A stretch of 64,000 nt of DNA from Epiperipatus broadwayi. Lineage: Eukaryota > Onychophora > Udeonychophora > Euonychophora > Peripatidae. The stretch spans positions 20,829,254-20,893,253 of the forward strand of contig JAQFVV010006197.1 of assembly GCA_028023455.1 (NCBI GenBank), read 5' to 3'. Of the stretch, positions 37,860 to 47,786 are shown piece after piece; the stretch's first letter is position 1; every line of letters begins with the position of its first letter. The notes under the pieces were generated by a model, which saw nothing but the letters and a program-made list of their open reading frames with translations, was not told the DNA's origin and did no database searches. Made by a program: the position numbers and the translations under genes.

Positions 37860-38270
37860 AAGATTCAACTCAAATCAAAATTTTTTTTTTGGATGATTAA
37901 TCAAGAATCTGCATTCAATGAATTATGTTGTAAAAAATAAAATTCTTATGATATTTCAAACCAAGTTTATTTTCCCATTTCCAATAATAGTCAAGTGAAT
38001 TTGATTTTTCTAGATACATCAGAAGTTTTTTCAATAAAATTAGGACAAACCTTGTTCATTGTGTTTATCTGCTTCATAAATCAACCATTAATCTGTGTAA
38101 ATGTAGGCAATTACAAACTATCAATCTCATGGCTAGCGATTATCAAGTCTATGGCTACATTGTAGAACTGAAGGATTTAATAAAGCCATAGTTGAATCTA
38201 TCTTCTGGTTGGAATCTCTATGGGTTTCTTCATGATAAGCTGTCAAACAAATTTATATCTAAATAAATAA
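37860..38270 (+). pseudogene. LINE 3' end, C-terminal CCHC-like tail, copy 1
   Basis: Read across frames, CLLHKSTINLCKCRQLQTIN followed by LMASDYQVYGYIVELKDL fits the C-terminal segment of a LINE RT protein (a leucine/histidine lead-in, C-x-C-x(3)-QT-(M/I)-x-H-(I/M)-V, then a CPL...GGI..L-type tail). The first part, C-K-C, is kept but the histidine is lost. The copy at 53 kb is the same family. Only the tail is present, as expected for a 5'-truncated LINE. Confidence 0.45.
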
Positions 38271-38770
38271 ATATGGAAAAACTGAGTATTTTATATAAAT
38301 ACAATTTTGAGCTATGAAACTTTTATAAATTTATCAAATTTATTAAGTATATATAAATACAAATGGTGATAAATTGTATCTAGTGATGATCAAGTGATAT
38401 TGTGCTATTATTATGTCTATAACCTACTTTTATTTGATTTCAAAAAAACATTGAAATTTACATATAAATATAGAATGATGTTCCAGTGTAAATTTTATAA
38501 GCAACCCCAATTGTAGATTTAATTAAATTTTTTTTGCAGTGCTTGATCGGCTATATTTGGTAGAGAGATAAAAAGAAAGTAGTCCTATTAAAATACATCT
38601 AGTATGATTGCTTTCCAAGCATCCTTTTCTTAATTACTTGTTTAATTTTGATTTAAAAAATATTTAAAAAGGTGTTTCGTAGAGTCTACTATAGAAAACA
38701 AAATTGAATAATTACTTGCTCAGAGGTCATGTGACATTCAAGCACCAGAACTGATAAATTCAATTTATTC

Positions 38771-38866
38771 CAGAAGGCTTGTGCATAAAATCCCTATTTA
38801 GTGCCTATTCATCCAATATCTCCTTACTAGTTTTTGGCTTGTGGCCTTCATCATTGAGGAGCCTTG
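38771..38866 (-). repeat. Family R repeat, inverted 96-bp piece
   Basis: On the - strand: CCAAGGCTCCTCAATGATGA, AGGCCACAAGCC, AAAAACTAGT, then ATTGGATGAATAGGCACTAA and TTTTATGCACAAGCCTTCTG. It carries the hammerhead-like region with the C of CUGAUGA changed to A and the GAAA box changed to AAAA. It abuts the + oriented array at 38867, so orientation flips at that point. Confidence 0.7.
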
Positions 38867-39845
38867 GCATCTATTGATTAATCTGGCTTGCATTGAGTGG
38901 CAATACATATAGAGAGTTTTGCCTGTTTTAATAACCATTATAAACAAACATAAGAAATGGTAATCACGTGGTGTTTATTGGCTTAAAACCAATCCTGCCT
39001 AATAGGATAGTAGTGGCTATGATTATTAAAGAACCAAGGACACCAATATATATAGGTACTGAACTGAGTTCAGACCTATATGACTATATAGGCTAAAGAT
39101 CTTGGATTGAAAATATTATAGTGTTTTTGGTTTAAGACTCATAGTTTTGTAGTTAAGTAGAGATAAAAGGTGTCTTCTGGGGGGTTGCATTAGATCCTAA
39201 GATCTAGGTGCAGTGCTCTCAGATCCAAGGCTCCTCACTGATGAAGACCACAAGCCAGAAACTAGTCTAGGGATATTGAATGAGTAGGCACTAGATGGGT
39301 ATTTTATGCACAAGCCTTCTGGTATCCATTGACTACTCTGGCTTTCATTGAGTAGAAATATGTATACAGAGTTTTGCCTGTTTTAATAACAGTTATAAGC
39401 AAGCATAAGAAATGGTGACCATGTGATATTTATTGGCTTCAAATCAATTCTGTCTAATAGGATAGTGGTAGCTATGGTTATTAAAGAACCAAAGATACCA
39501 AAATGTATAGGTACTCAACTGAGTTCAAACCTATATGACTATATAGGCCAATGAGCTTGGATTGAAAATATTTTTAAGACTCATAGATTTGTAGTTAAGT
39601 AGAGATAAAAGGTGGCTGCTGGAGGGTTGTATTTGATCTTAAGATCTAGGTGCAGTGCTCTCAGATCCAAGGTTCCTCACTGACCAAGAGCACAATCCAG
39701 AAACTAGTAGGGATATTAAATGAGTAGGCACTAGATGGGAATTTTATGCACACCCCTTCTGACATTCATTGATTACTCTGGCTTGCAATGAGTGGCAATA
39801 TGAATAGAGAGTTTTGGCTGTTTTAATAAAGAGAAAATATTTTCT
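38867..39845 (+). repeat. Family R head-to-tail array, 442-bp period
   Basis: About 2.2 units in direct tandem. GATCTAGG occurs at 39201 and 39643 (442 bp apart), and the same spacing holds for GATGAGTAGGCACTAGATGG-type, ATTATTAAAGAACCAA and TCAAACCTATATGACTATAT-type segments. Each unit has the hammerhead-like core, then GCACAAGCCTTCTGG, CACTGAGTGGCAATA, GTTTTGCCTGTTTTAATAAC, CCAATCCTGCCTAATAGGAT, a hairpin-forming GAACTGAGTTC, and GTGCAGTGCTCTCAGATCCA. There is no ORF. Period, tandem arrangement and ribozyme-like core resemble animal retrozymes, which are thought to move through circular RNA with PLE help; that interpretation is inference. Confidence 0.75.
39218..39284 (+). ncRNA. Hammerhead-like ribozyme, family R, array unit 1
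   Basis: CUGAUGA is at 39238-39244 and GAAA at 39258-39261, followed by C-UA-GUC; predicted cleavage is after 39267. Stem I pairs UCCUCA with UAGGGA (one mismatch) and, outside an internal loop, AUCCAA with UUGAAU (one mismatch). Stem II is weak (GAC/GCC, A-A mismatch at base). The next unit's copy (39660-39725) reads CUGACCA in place of CUGAUGA and is probably dead. Confidence 0.45.
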
Positions 39846-39849
39846 TTTC

Positions 39850-41048
39850 TCTATAAATAAATAAAACAATATTATGCTTTGCTTTGAGTTTATTTTCATT
39901 TTTAAATAAACCAGTCATTTGAGAAATAACTTCAAAGTATTAAATAAGTATATTGTAATGGTACAAATGCAGTTGTTATAGTCAGCCACTAAGTTGAATG
40001 ATCAATGGTAACAGATTGTGTTACTGCATGAGAAATAATGAAATATATCTTAACTATAATTTGGTCACATATTGATGCTTTATTTGTAATAGAATAAAAA
40101 ATCTGAGAATAGAGGAATAATCTAAGTAATATTCTAAATGTAACTAATTCACTTTGGATGATAAATATAGCAAGTCTATAGGACTTTGTTAAACTACTGC
40201 CTTAGATGGTCAAAATATAACACAATGTATGCAAATGATAGTTTTGACTTTTTAATTAACAATTAATTTACAACAATACAAACAATAACACTGGTTATTG
40301 GACCATCATCACAATGTAACAGACTTATTCTACTATACATACAATTACCATATAAAAAGTATTATTTCCCATGATTTTTGAATTCTTTGAAACAGTATTC
40401 TTAATTATCATTCACTAAGCATATAAAAAGAACATTTAAAAATAACCCACATACAATAAATTAATACCACAAGTGTAGAATGGAATGTCAATAAAGAATT
40501 CAGAATATTTTTAACTTAATAAAAATAAGTAGTTTAAGGGAAGTATTTAATTATACTAAAATAAACAAGTATTTCCAAATGACAAAAATAAGTAGCATAA
40601 TAATTTATAACAGCCTTTCAGCCTATGTAAATACTTATATTGACTAAAAAAAATATTAATATTAGAACTAAAATTGTGTTATTAAACTTTTTAATCAACT
40701 CCTTAACCAACATACATGTTAAAATAATTATTCTATCTTTATATGACAGCAAGCATTAATATACCATTTCTGGGATACATATACTATGTGCTAATTTGGA
40801 TAGGAAAAATCTTAAGGAAAGATTTAGAAAAGCTGAAAAAGTTTCAATTACTAAAACTTCTATCTTCTTCTCTTCCAATCACATCATAAACTTATATGCC
40901 CGATCAATATAAATATTAATAGAAAAATGATTATTTTAAAAATTACAGAAAAATTCATAAATATTAATAAATCATGAAGCAAACAAATAACAATTTAAAT
41001 AAAACACAATTTTGAAGTAATCAAAGTTAATATCAATATGCTTTTAAA
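39850..41048. other. AT-rich stretch without recognisable gene
   Basis: No motif is seen on either strand. Confidence 0.4.
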
Positions 41049-41049
41049 T

Positions 41050-43040
41050 TTAATTAGAATATCTTATATATAAAATCTGTATTTTCTCTATTGTCTGATT
41101 GGTGAATGAAGTTTGTTCGATGACAACCACTGTGCTTATGTGAAGGTAGTAATTCTATTACTATATAAAAAATGCTGGGGAAAAATTCAATATGAGTGCT
41201 CTTAATTATGGAGATATAGTATATATTTTGCAGTAAAGGCTCCCATCCAGCTTCAGAAACAACCACAAATGCTGATTCTTAATTTGATATTAAGGCACTC
41301 CATGCTTTCATGGTCTGTCAATTTTCTAATATAGTTCATATGAACGATATACTTAGCAATTAATAAACTAACTATTAATTCAGTGGGCACTCTTAGTAAA
41401 TTTGAAGTAGTAAAGCTATCAAATATAACAGATATATTTAAAAATGTAAATTTTAATTTACCTTTATTAAAATTCAGAATTGTATTTATATAATATTAAA
41501 ATATTTGTTTAATTTACATTAAGTCTTTTAAACAGCATTAAACTGTTGCACATGCGCTTTGGATTTTAATGTAATTTATAAACATCGCTATATAAAATAA
41601 TTGACTTATTAAGTCTTATAAAAAATGTATTAAAGCAATGAATTAATACAAAAATGACAGGCTGAAAGCCTGGAGTTTTTGTATTTTGCCATAACAACAG
41701 TTTTTCAATTCTCACATTTAAACTCTTGCTTTATTTACATTAAATTTTTAAAAAAATTATTAGAGTACCCAATTAAAAAAAATCACAGACCTTTACAAGG
41801 CTAGGTGCAACTGGTTTTATATAAAAAATCTGTATTTTCTCTGTTGTTTGATTGGTGAATGAATGTTTGTTCAATGTCATGTGTCAAATTTACAACCTCT
41901 GCATTTATGTGAAGAAAGTAACCCTGCCATTAAATAAAAAAACAGGGGAAAAAATTCATATGAGTGCTTTTAATTACAGATACATATATATTTTTATGAT
42001 GTTTCCATCCAACTTCAAAATCAGCCACAAAATCCAATTTGTAATTTGACATTAAGGCACTATGGTCTATCAATCCCCTACTATAGTTCAGATGAATGAC
42101 ATACTTAGCAATATTTAACAATTAGCAATGTTTAATTAAAAAAAAACATATTTGTATTAAATCTTTAAAAAAAATTAAAGCAACTATTTAAAAAATATTA
42201 TAAATATTATATTTAACAAAAAAAATATTATAAAAATGATTGGCATTTTTGTATTCCAGCATTAAAAAATTTATTATTACTCATGACTGACTATCAAAAA
42301 AAAAAAATTTTTTTTTTATTCAGAGGGCATCCCAGTAAATATCAAATATAACAGGTATATTTAAAAATGTAAATTTTAATTTAGTTTTATTAAAATTTGG
42401 AAATTTATTTTTATAATATTTAAGTGTTTTAATTAATTTACATTAATTTTTTTAAAAAAATTTGTTAAAGCAATCAATTATTACAAAAATCAGCTGAAAA
42501 CTGGGATTTTTTGTATTCTGCTGTAACAATGGTCTCTGCTATTTAAAAAATGCTTGAAAAAAAAAGTGCTTTTAACTGCAGAGGTATAATATTTATATCA
42601 TGAAGAAAATGTGATTACAATATATAAATTCATGTTTGAAATGTGATATTCAATGAGGGGGGAAAATAGATGCTTTAGTAATGTATTTATATTTAATTTT
42701 AGTTAGGTATTATTACATTTATGCGAAGAATTAATAAAAAATAGTCAGAAAAAAATCTGTATAAGGACTTTAAATTACAGAGGTTATAGTATTTAAATCA
42801 TAAAGAAAATGTAATTACAGTCCATAATTCAAGTTTGAAATGTGATATAAAAGGGGAAGAAAATAGATGCCTTAGTAACATTTATATTTAGTTTTCCTTA
42901 TCATGTAATTGAAGTCAAAATGTCGGCCTTTCAGAGTGGCTACATTTTTCTTGTTTAATATATAATATTAAAATCTTTTGTTTAATTTACATTAAATCTC
43001 AAACAAAAATTTGTTAAAGCAGCCAATTAAAAAAAAGCTA
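41050..43040 (+). repeat. Local cluster of a repeated non-coding module
   Basis: AAATCTGTATTTTCTCT(A/G)TTG followed by GATTGGTGAATGAA occurs at 41083 and 41826, and the two stretches stay alignable for ~300 bp (to GACATACTTAGCAAT-type text at 41346/42097). A second block, ATTTAAAAATGTAAATTTTA, is at 41429 and 42359 with ~200 bp of similarity after it. A third block (GAGTGCTTTTAATTACAGA-like) appears four times, near 41190, 41960, 42565 and 42760. Small ORFs inside (41054-41266, 41852-42121) merely reflect the repeated text. I recognise no transposon family. Confidence 0.65.
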
Positions 43041-43084
43041 GGATTTATATACAAGTATATTGTCTATACTGAACAATGTAATTA

Positions 43085-43235
43085 GAAGGGATTTGAACTC
43101 AGACTTTCAAGTTCCTTACAGCTATCCACTTCATCTTATGCAACTGATACACACGATCACATACATGTGAAAAAGACAAGTGAGTTCCAATACATGTATT
43201 TCATGCTGAACCAGCACTCATCAGTTTGTTCCAGA
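43085..43235 (-). repeat. Family S SINE (tRNA-like plus hammerhead-like), - oriented
   Basis: On the - strand the order is GATCTGGAACAAACTGATGA (ribozyme core start), a spacer with ACATGTATGTGATC, then GTGTATCAGTTGCATAAGAT (A-box-like), GGATAGCTGTAAGGAACTTG, AAAGTCTGAGTTCAAATCCC (B-box-like GTTCAAATCC). The A-to-B spacing of ~40-45 bases suits a tRNA-derived polymerase III promoter. It forms an inverted pair with the copy at 43385-43545. Confidence 0.65.
43185..43232 (-). ncRNA. Hammerhead-like ribozyme, family S, intact core
   Basis: On the - strand: AACAAA, CUGAUGA, stem II GUGCU-GGUUC-AGCAU (five pairs including one G-U), GAAA, then U-ACAU-G-U-A and UUGGAA. A15.1-U16.1 and U-G form a two-pair stem III with an ACAU loop, the cleavage triplet is GUA, and stem I pairs AA with UU plus C-G around one A-G mismatch. 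All core bases C3-A9, G12-A14 and the A/U closing pair are present. The family consensus (CCAA facing UUGG) would be fully paired. Confidence 0.55.
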
Positions 43236-43384
43236 TCAACTCCCACACATATTTGTAATCAGTGCTCAGTTTATATTAAAATAGAAAATCTTCAAATTTT
43301 AATGGACAGGTTTCAATCTTCTCCACTTCCCAACTCTTCAGCCATCTATATTATTGAAAATCTAATAATGGAACATATATATAT

Positions 43385-43545
43385 ACGGGAGATTGGACCA
43401 ACTGATGAGTGCTGGTTCAGCACAAAATATGTAAATTGGAAATCATTTATCATTTTCACATGTATGTGATCATGTGTATTGATTGTATAAGATGGAGTGG
43501 ATAACTATAGGGATCTTGAAGGTCTGTATTCAAACTCTTCTAATA
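43385..43545 (+). repeat. Family S SINE, + oriented partner
   Basis: GATTGGACCAACTGATGAGT, GCTGGTTCAGCAC, then CACATGTATGTGATCATGTG, TATTGATTGTATAAGATGGA (A-box-like), GTGGATAACTATAGGGATCT, TGAAGGTCTGTATTCAAACT (B-box-like). The arms of the inverted pair (43085-43235 and 43385-43545) are separated by ~150 bp of unrelated sequence. Confidence 0.65.
43391..43444 (+). ncRNA. Hammerhead-like ribozyme, family S, damaged core
   Basis: CUGAUGA at 43402-43408, perfect stem II GUGCU-GGUUC-AGCAC, but the GAAA box reads AAAA and the closing U is A. Stem I is well formed: CCAA (43398-43401) with UUGG (43436-43439), and GAUU (43391-43394) with AAUC (43441-43444). Probably inactive. Confidence 0.5.
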
Positions 43546-43549
43546 TATA

Positions 43550-43981
43550 TATTTAAAATGATTTCACTTAGAGAGTTCCAGTATTTAAATGCAACTATAT
43601 GAATATGCATATATTTTAAATTCATAGATGTGTGTACAATTGAAATGATTTTTTTTTTGGCAGATATTCTTCTTGATTATGCTAGCTTTCTGATTGACAA
43701 CTTCATTTATATAGAAGATTTATTATTGATACACAGTTTTGAGGTTACTTTTCTTCTCAAGATTAATACTTATATGTGTTATTTTAAATGTTCTGCATGG
43801 AGATTTCTCTAGCTAGTAATTCTACTCAGGTCAACTGCAACACCGAAGAAAAGAATCAGTTTTCATGGATTTGGAAATAATGGCAATGTTAAGTTGGAAA
43901 AAACTATGATATTCTTAGATTGGTTATCAATGATGTATTTATTGATGTTTCTTATTGTTATCATAATATAAGCCCCTACAT
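43550..43981. other. AT-rich stretch without recognisable gene
   Basis: The 60-codon ORF at 43630-43812 shows no recognisable motif. Confidence 0.4.
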
Positions 43982-43985
43982 ATTG
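43982..43985 (+). other. Target-site duplication, left copy (ATTG)
   Basis: ATTG directly precedes the TGAAAC start of the left LTR and is repeated directly after the TTACA end of the right LTR (51190-51193). Confidence 0.75.
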
Positions 43986-46446
43986 TGAAACAGTAAGATT
44001 CATATTCGAATCTTAAGTTTCACCTTTTTCTATCGTCTCTCACTCACCAGTCTATCCTACCCAAATTTAAACTTTTTGGTATCGAATTGTGTGTGTAGCA
44101 ATATTAAAAATGTATAGATATATGTAGAATTCACCATAAACATGCACATATTTCAATCTCAAATTTAAGGCAATAAATAAAGATAAATAATATAATATAG
44201 ATTTCTTCTTTTAGTTATAAAAATATATATATTTTAACCATTTATTTTAAATTGTAAAATCCATTATTTATTGCTTTGTTTAAATTTCATTTAATAATAA
44301 TTTAGAAATAGATTGTAATATTTAATTAAAAGTAAAAATAATCGTATGTTCCCTTTTTGTCTTTGAAATTTTAAAAGAATCGATCGGTGAGAGATAATAG
44401 TTTAATTAAAAAGAAAAATTTCCTAAAATGTAAAATCTAAACGTAAACAATAGAACGGCAGCTTTTTCTATAATTAAACTAACAAAAATGTGTTGATTAT
44501 CCTCAGGGCAGATTAAGTGGAATCTAAAAATACACTAACAAAATGTAAAAGATAAGATCTAAGAAAGGAGACCATTTTAGACTTTCTAGAGACTTTTCAC
44601 TTTAACTTTAGCTGTGCTCTCAATCAGTTGAGAGTCTCCAAGATATTAAATAAATTTTTCCTGCCACAGTATGATCGAGTAAAAGTGCCCAGACTATTCT
44701 CCGCCTGGAGATGGCCTATCGGATGCCAAACCTTCCATTGCCCTTCATAAATTCAACCACAAAGATCTGCTGCCTAAAATAATGAGAAAGCTGCTGCTGC
44801 TGTTAAATTTAATGAACCATCTAAATACAGGAAGGAACTGCTAATCTGACCATGGAATCGGAAAACTTCTCATAAAACAGGTACCTGTGTCCAAATTCTC
44901 TAGAGTACTCTACTAATATCTAGCTACGCTTATTCATTCTGTATATAACTTATAAATTGTAGAACTATCATTTGAAATGCTAAAAATTTAATAATTAATA
45001 TGTAAACTTCTTTAATAATCTAGCCTGCCTAACTCTATCTTTCTTGGGTGGGTATTTCTAAAATCTATATTTATTATTTAATTATTGCATGCTCATAATT
45101 GTCTAAATATAAATCTGTGATCGTTTGAAACAGTGGATGCGTGTCAAAGTTTTCATTAATATTTACTTTCATAAATGACTTAATATTTTCATACAAATGA
45201 CACGCATTCAATGCTTCCTTTATTGTAATGCAGGGGTCTACTGCTTAGCAAATGGATGATGTATTAGTTGTAAAAATCCTCCAGTTTATATATATTGTTT
45301 TATATTTTATTAAATCTTGATTAATAATTCCATAAAATTGCATTTCTTTGAGAGTCGCAAACGTTCATTATTAAATGTTGATAATGTAGGGCCAAGTTAT
45401 AAAATATATTTAAAATCTCACAGAATCATCTATACATTATACATGTGTTACGTTTCAGAGATGCGATGACCTGTTATGAGCCTTGAATATTCCGGATTCT
45501 ATAGGGTTGAAATTAACCCCAGTCATCCTACACAAACTGATAAATGAATGTCCCGTAGGACTTGATGACCGTCATGCAGCCAGCAGGCAAATTGTGGCAT
45601 GAATCACTTGTCCTTGGTTATGCTTATGTGACACCTTAATTCTTTGGGCCAATGGCAAATGCCAGCTCGTCATTCTTATAAACTCATTCACGGCTTTGCA
45701 GTTTCAATATACTGCCATTCCATATCGCCTTTCTAGCGTACCATGTGTTTTCTTTTATTTACTTTATTATTCTATGTATAACTCCGTCCCTGCATTGTTG
45801 ACAACTCACTCTCAAATAAATGCTTGCCCTTAATTATTAATAAATATTTTTAATTAAATAAATATATGTCCGCCGCTACTATTATAAATCTTATTTTAGA
45901 CTCTTGCATTGCAAAGGTATAAATCCCTAAAGGCATGCCTTAGAAATACTTGCTCGAGAATTTTAGGCAGCTAGATTACGTCATCAAATAAATGTGTTCC
46001 TCTTTGTAAATATAATAGTATTGGAAAATTCCGCTACTGAGATTTAAATCTTGCCAAATATTATTAGTTTTACCGTTAAATTATTAAATGTTTCAATAAA
46101 TAATTTCAAACTATACGTCTGCAGTTACGTTTTATTTATTCGATACCCATTCTATATAATATTTCCTCAATTTGTAAATATAAGTGTTTAATTAATATTA
46201 GTGTTATTATTGGCTAACTCGAAAATAAAATCATGAATCTCTTGCAACATCCCTGACCACCGTGCCTAAAGAAATGTTTACTAATGTCGCATCAGATGCG
46301 TTGTTTCGTAGATTGTATTGTGAAACCGATGAACTATTTTCGAACTTAGTACTATGGGTGGCTTCGCTACCTAGATGGTGCTGCAGTTCTGTGGGGGGTC
46401 GAATTCTGCACTATGATCACGAATCACATGTTTTCTGACCGTTATA
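43986..46446 (+). repeat. 5' LTR of the 7.2-kb LTR element
   Basis: The ~2461-bp repeat starts TGAAACAGTAAGATT and ends CTGACCGTTATA (CTGACCGTTACA in the partner, so the terminal CA has mutated to TA). Its partner at 48716-51189 matches throughout, with small indels: the right copy has an extra TAATATAAAAATTAAATG-like insert near 49165 and an extra ~20 bp near 49594, while the left copy has an extra ~20 bp near 45315. LTRs of this length are unusually long for Ty3/Gypsy elements. Confidence 0.9.
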
Positions 46447-46470
46447 TAGTATAATTTTTTTTTTAGCGTT

Positions 46471-46488
46471 TGGCGCCAACAAACGTGG
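46471..46488 (+). other. Putative primer-binding site
   Basis: TGGCGCCAACAAACGTGG lies 24 bases inside the left LTR end, beyond an A/T-rich spacer. It begins TGG as expected for a PBS and resembles the other two in the window. The distance from the LTR is larger than the usual 0-5 bases. Confidence 0.55.
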
Positions 46489-47103
46489 AGGCTTCAATTA
46501 TAAAACCCATATATACCCTGAGCAAAAATATAATGCATATAAATTTCTTTTAGCGTTCGTTACCGAATTAGCTAATTATTCGATATATATACGAGTTTGT
46601 TTTGATAAAAATAATGAAAAAAATAAATCGAGTGAAATAATGTGGGTTGAGTGAATGAAAGGACGGTAGACGTAATAACAAATTTAATGAAAGCAGAGGT
46701 GTGTGTGTAATTTAAGAAGGAACGAAAATACTCGGATCTAATGAAATATTTTTTATATATATATGTCAAAAAAAAATAGTAATCAGTCGCTAAATGAGAA
46801 AGCAAGTAGCAGTAAATATTTTATTAAAGCACCATTATATATATCATAGACAGCATAGGCTTGTTATATATGTTGACAGTAAATATTTTATTAAAGTGCT
46901 ATTATATATATAGACAGCAGTGGCTTATACGCATTAGCAGTAGTTCGCTATAATATATATGTTAAACGCAGCAATATAGAAAAAATATATATAGGGCAAT
47001 GTAGAGTAAGTGAGGGCAGTGAAAGTGTGTGATAGGACCAAGATATCAGTGGGGAATAGACTAATGCTAGTAATAAATGAAATAAATAAATAATATTCAG
47101 AAA

Positions 47104-47772
47104 ATGGAAGCAGAAAATGTTAGTATAGAGCAAGTAGATTTATCCAAAGCTTTTGGAGGATCAATGGACTTTAATTTAAAGTTACTTGAAATACTTAGAC
47201 AGAATAGGGAAGAAATGAGGAAAATTTATGAGGAGGAAGCGAGAAGAAGAGATGAAGAATCAAAAAAGATACAGGAAGAAGAAAAGATAAGAGCTAAGAA
47301 GTATCAGGAAATTCAAAAATCTGTCTTGAGAGAGTTAGGAATGATAGCAGAGGAATATAGAATAACCCAAGTCATTAAAAAGGAAGAGGCTAAAGATTTG
47401 GAAAATGAAAGGAAGTTAGCAAGATCTGACGAATCTATGATAATAGAAGAGCAGACAGATAGTGTAATACATGTAGATAAGTGTGAAGAGCAAAGAGACC
47501 TCATTTCCACAAATGAAGACAACATTGAAAAGGAAACAAGCATATCCGGAGTTAGTAAAAAGGAAGAAGAAATTAAAGATATGGAAAATGAAAGGAAGTT
47601 AGAAAGATCTGATGAACCTATGATCATAGAAGAGCAGACAGATAGTGTAATAAATGTAAATAAGTGTGAAGAGCAAAGAGACCTCATTCCAGCAAATGAA
47701 GGCCCACAAGAACCAGAGAATGAAGTCAACATTAAAGAGGAGACAAGCATGGATGGGGATAAAAAAATATAG
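47104..47772 (+). CDS. Gag-like N-terminal coiled-coil ORF with internal duplication
   Basis: A 222-codon ORF that begins MEAENVSIEQVDLSKAFGGS. Residues ~30-90 form a strongly charged helix (NREEMRKIYEEEARRRDEES), probably a coiled coil. The rest is an acidic region with a 61-codon duplication: NERKLARSDESMIIEEQTDS at DNA 47404 and NERKLERSDEPMIIEEQTDS at 47587, each followed by CEEQRDLI. It ends at a TAG (47770-47772) right after an A7 run; reading one base back from there leads into the next ORF with no stop between. It is most simply the N-terminal part of one Gag polyprotein. No catalytic motif is present. The ATG chosen is the first in the frame and ~620 bases after the PBS. Confidence 0.65.
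   Translation: MEAENVSIEQVDLSKAFGGSMDFNLKLLEILRQNREEMRKIYEEEARRRDEESKKIQEEEKIRAKKYQEIQKSVLRELGMIAEEYRITQVIKKEEAKDLENERKLARSDESMIIEEQTDSVIHVDKCEEQRDLISTNEDNIEKETSISGVSKKEEEIKDMENERKLERSDEPMIIEEQTDSVINVNKCEEQRDLIPANEGPQEPENEVNIKEETSMDGDKKI
47584..47695 (+). repeat. Second copy of a 183-bp in-frame duplication
   Basis: GAAAATGAAAGGAAGTTAG at 47401 reappears at 47584, and the two stay closely similar through GAAGAGCAAAGAGACCTCATT. The 183-bp period keeps the reading frame (61 codons). Confidence 0.8.
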
Positions 47773-47786
47773 AAGGACCAAAGGTC

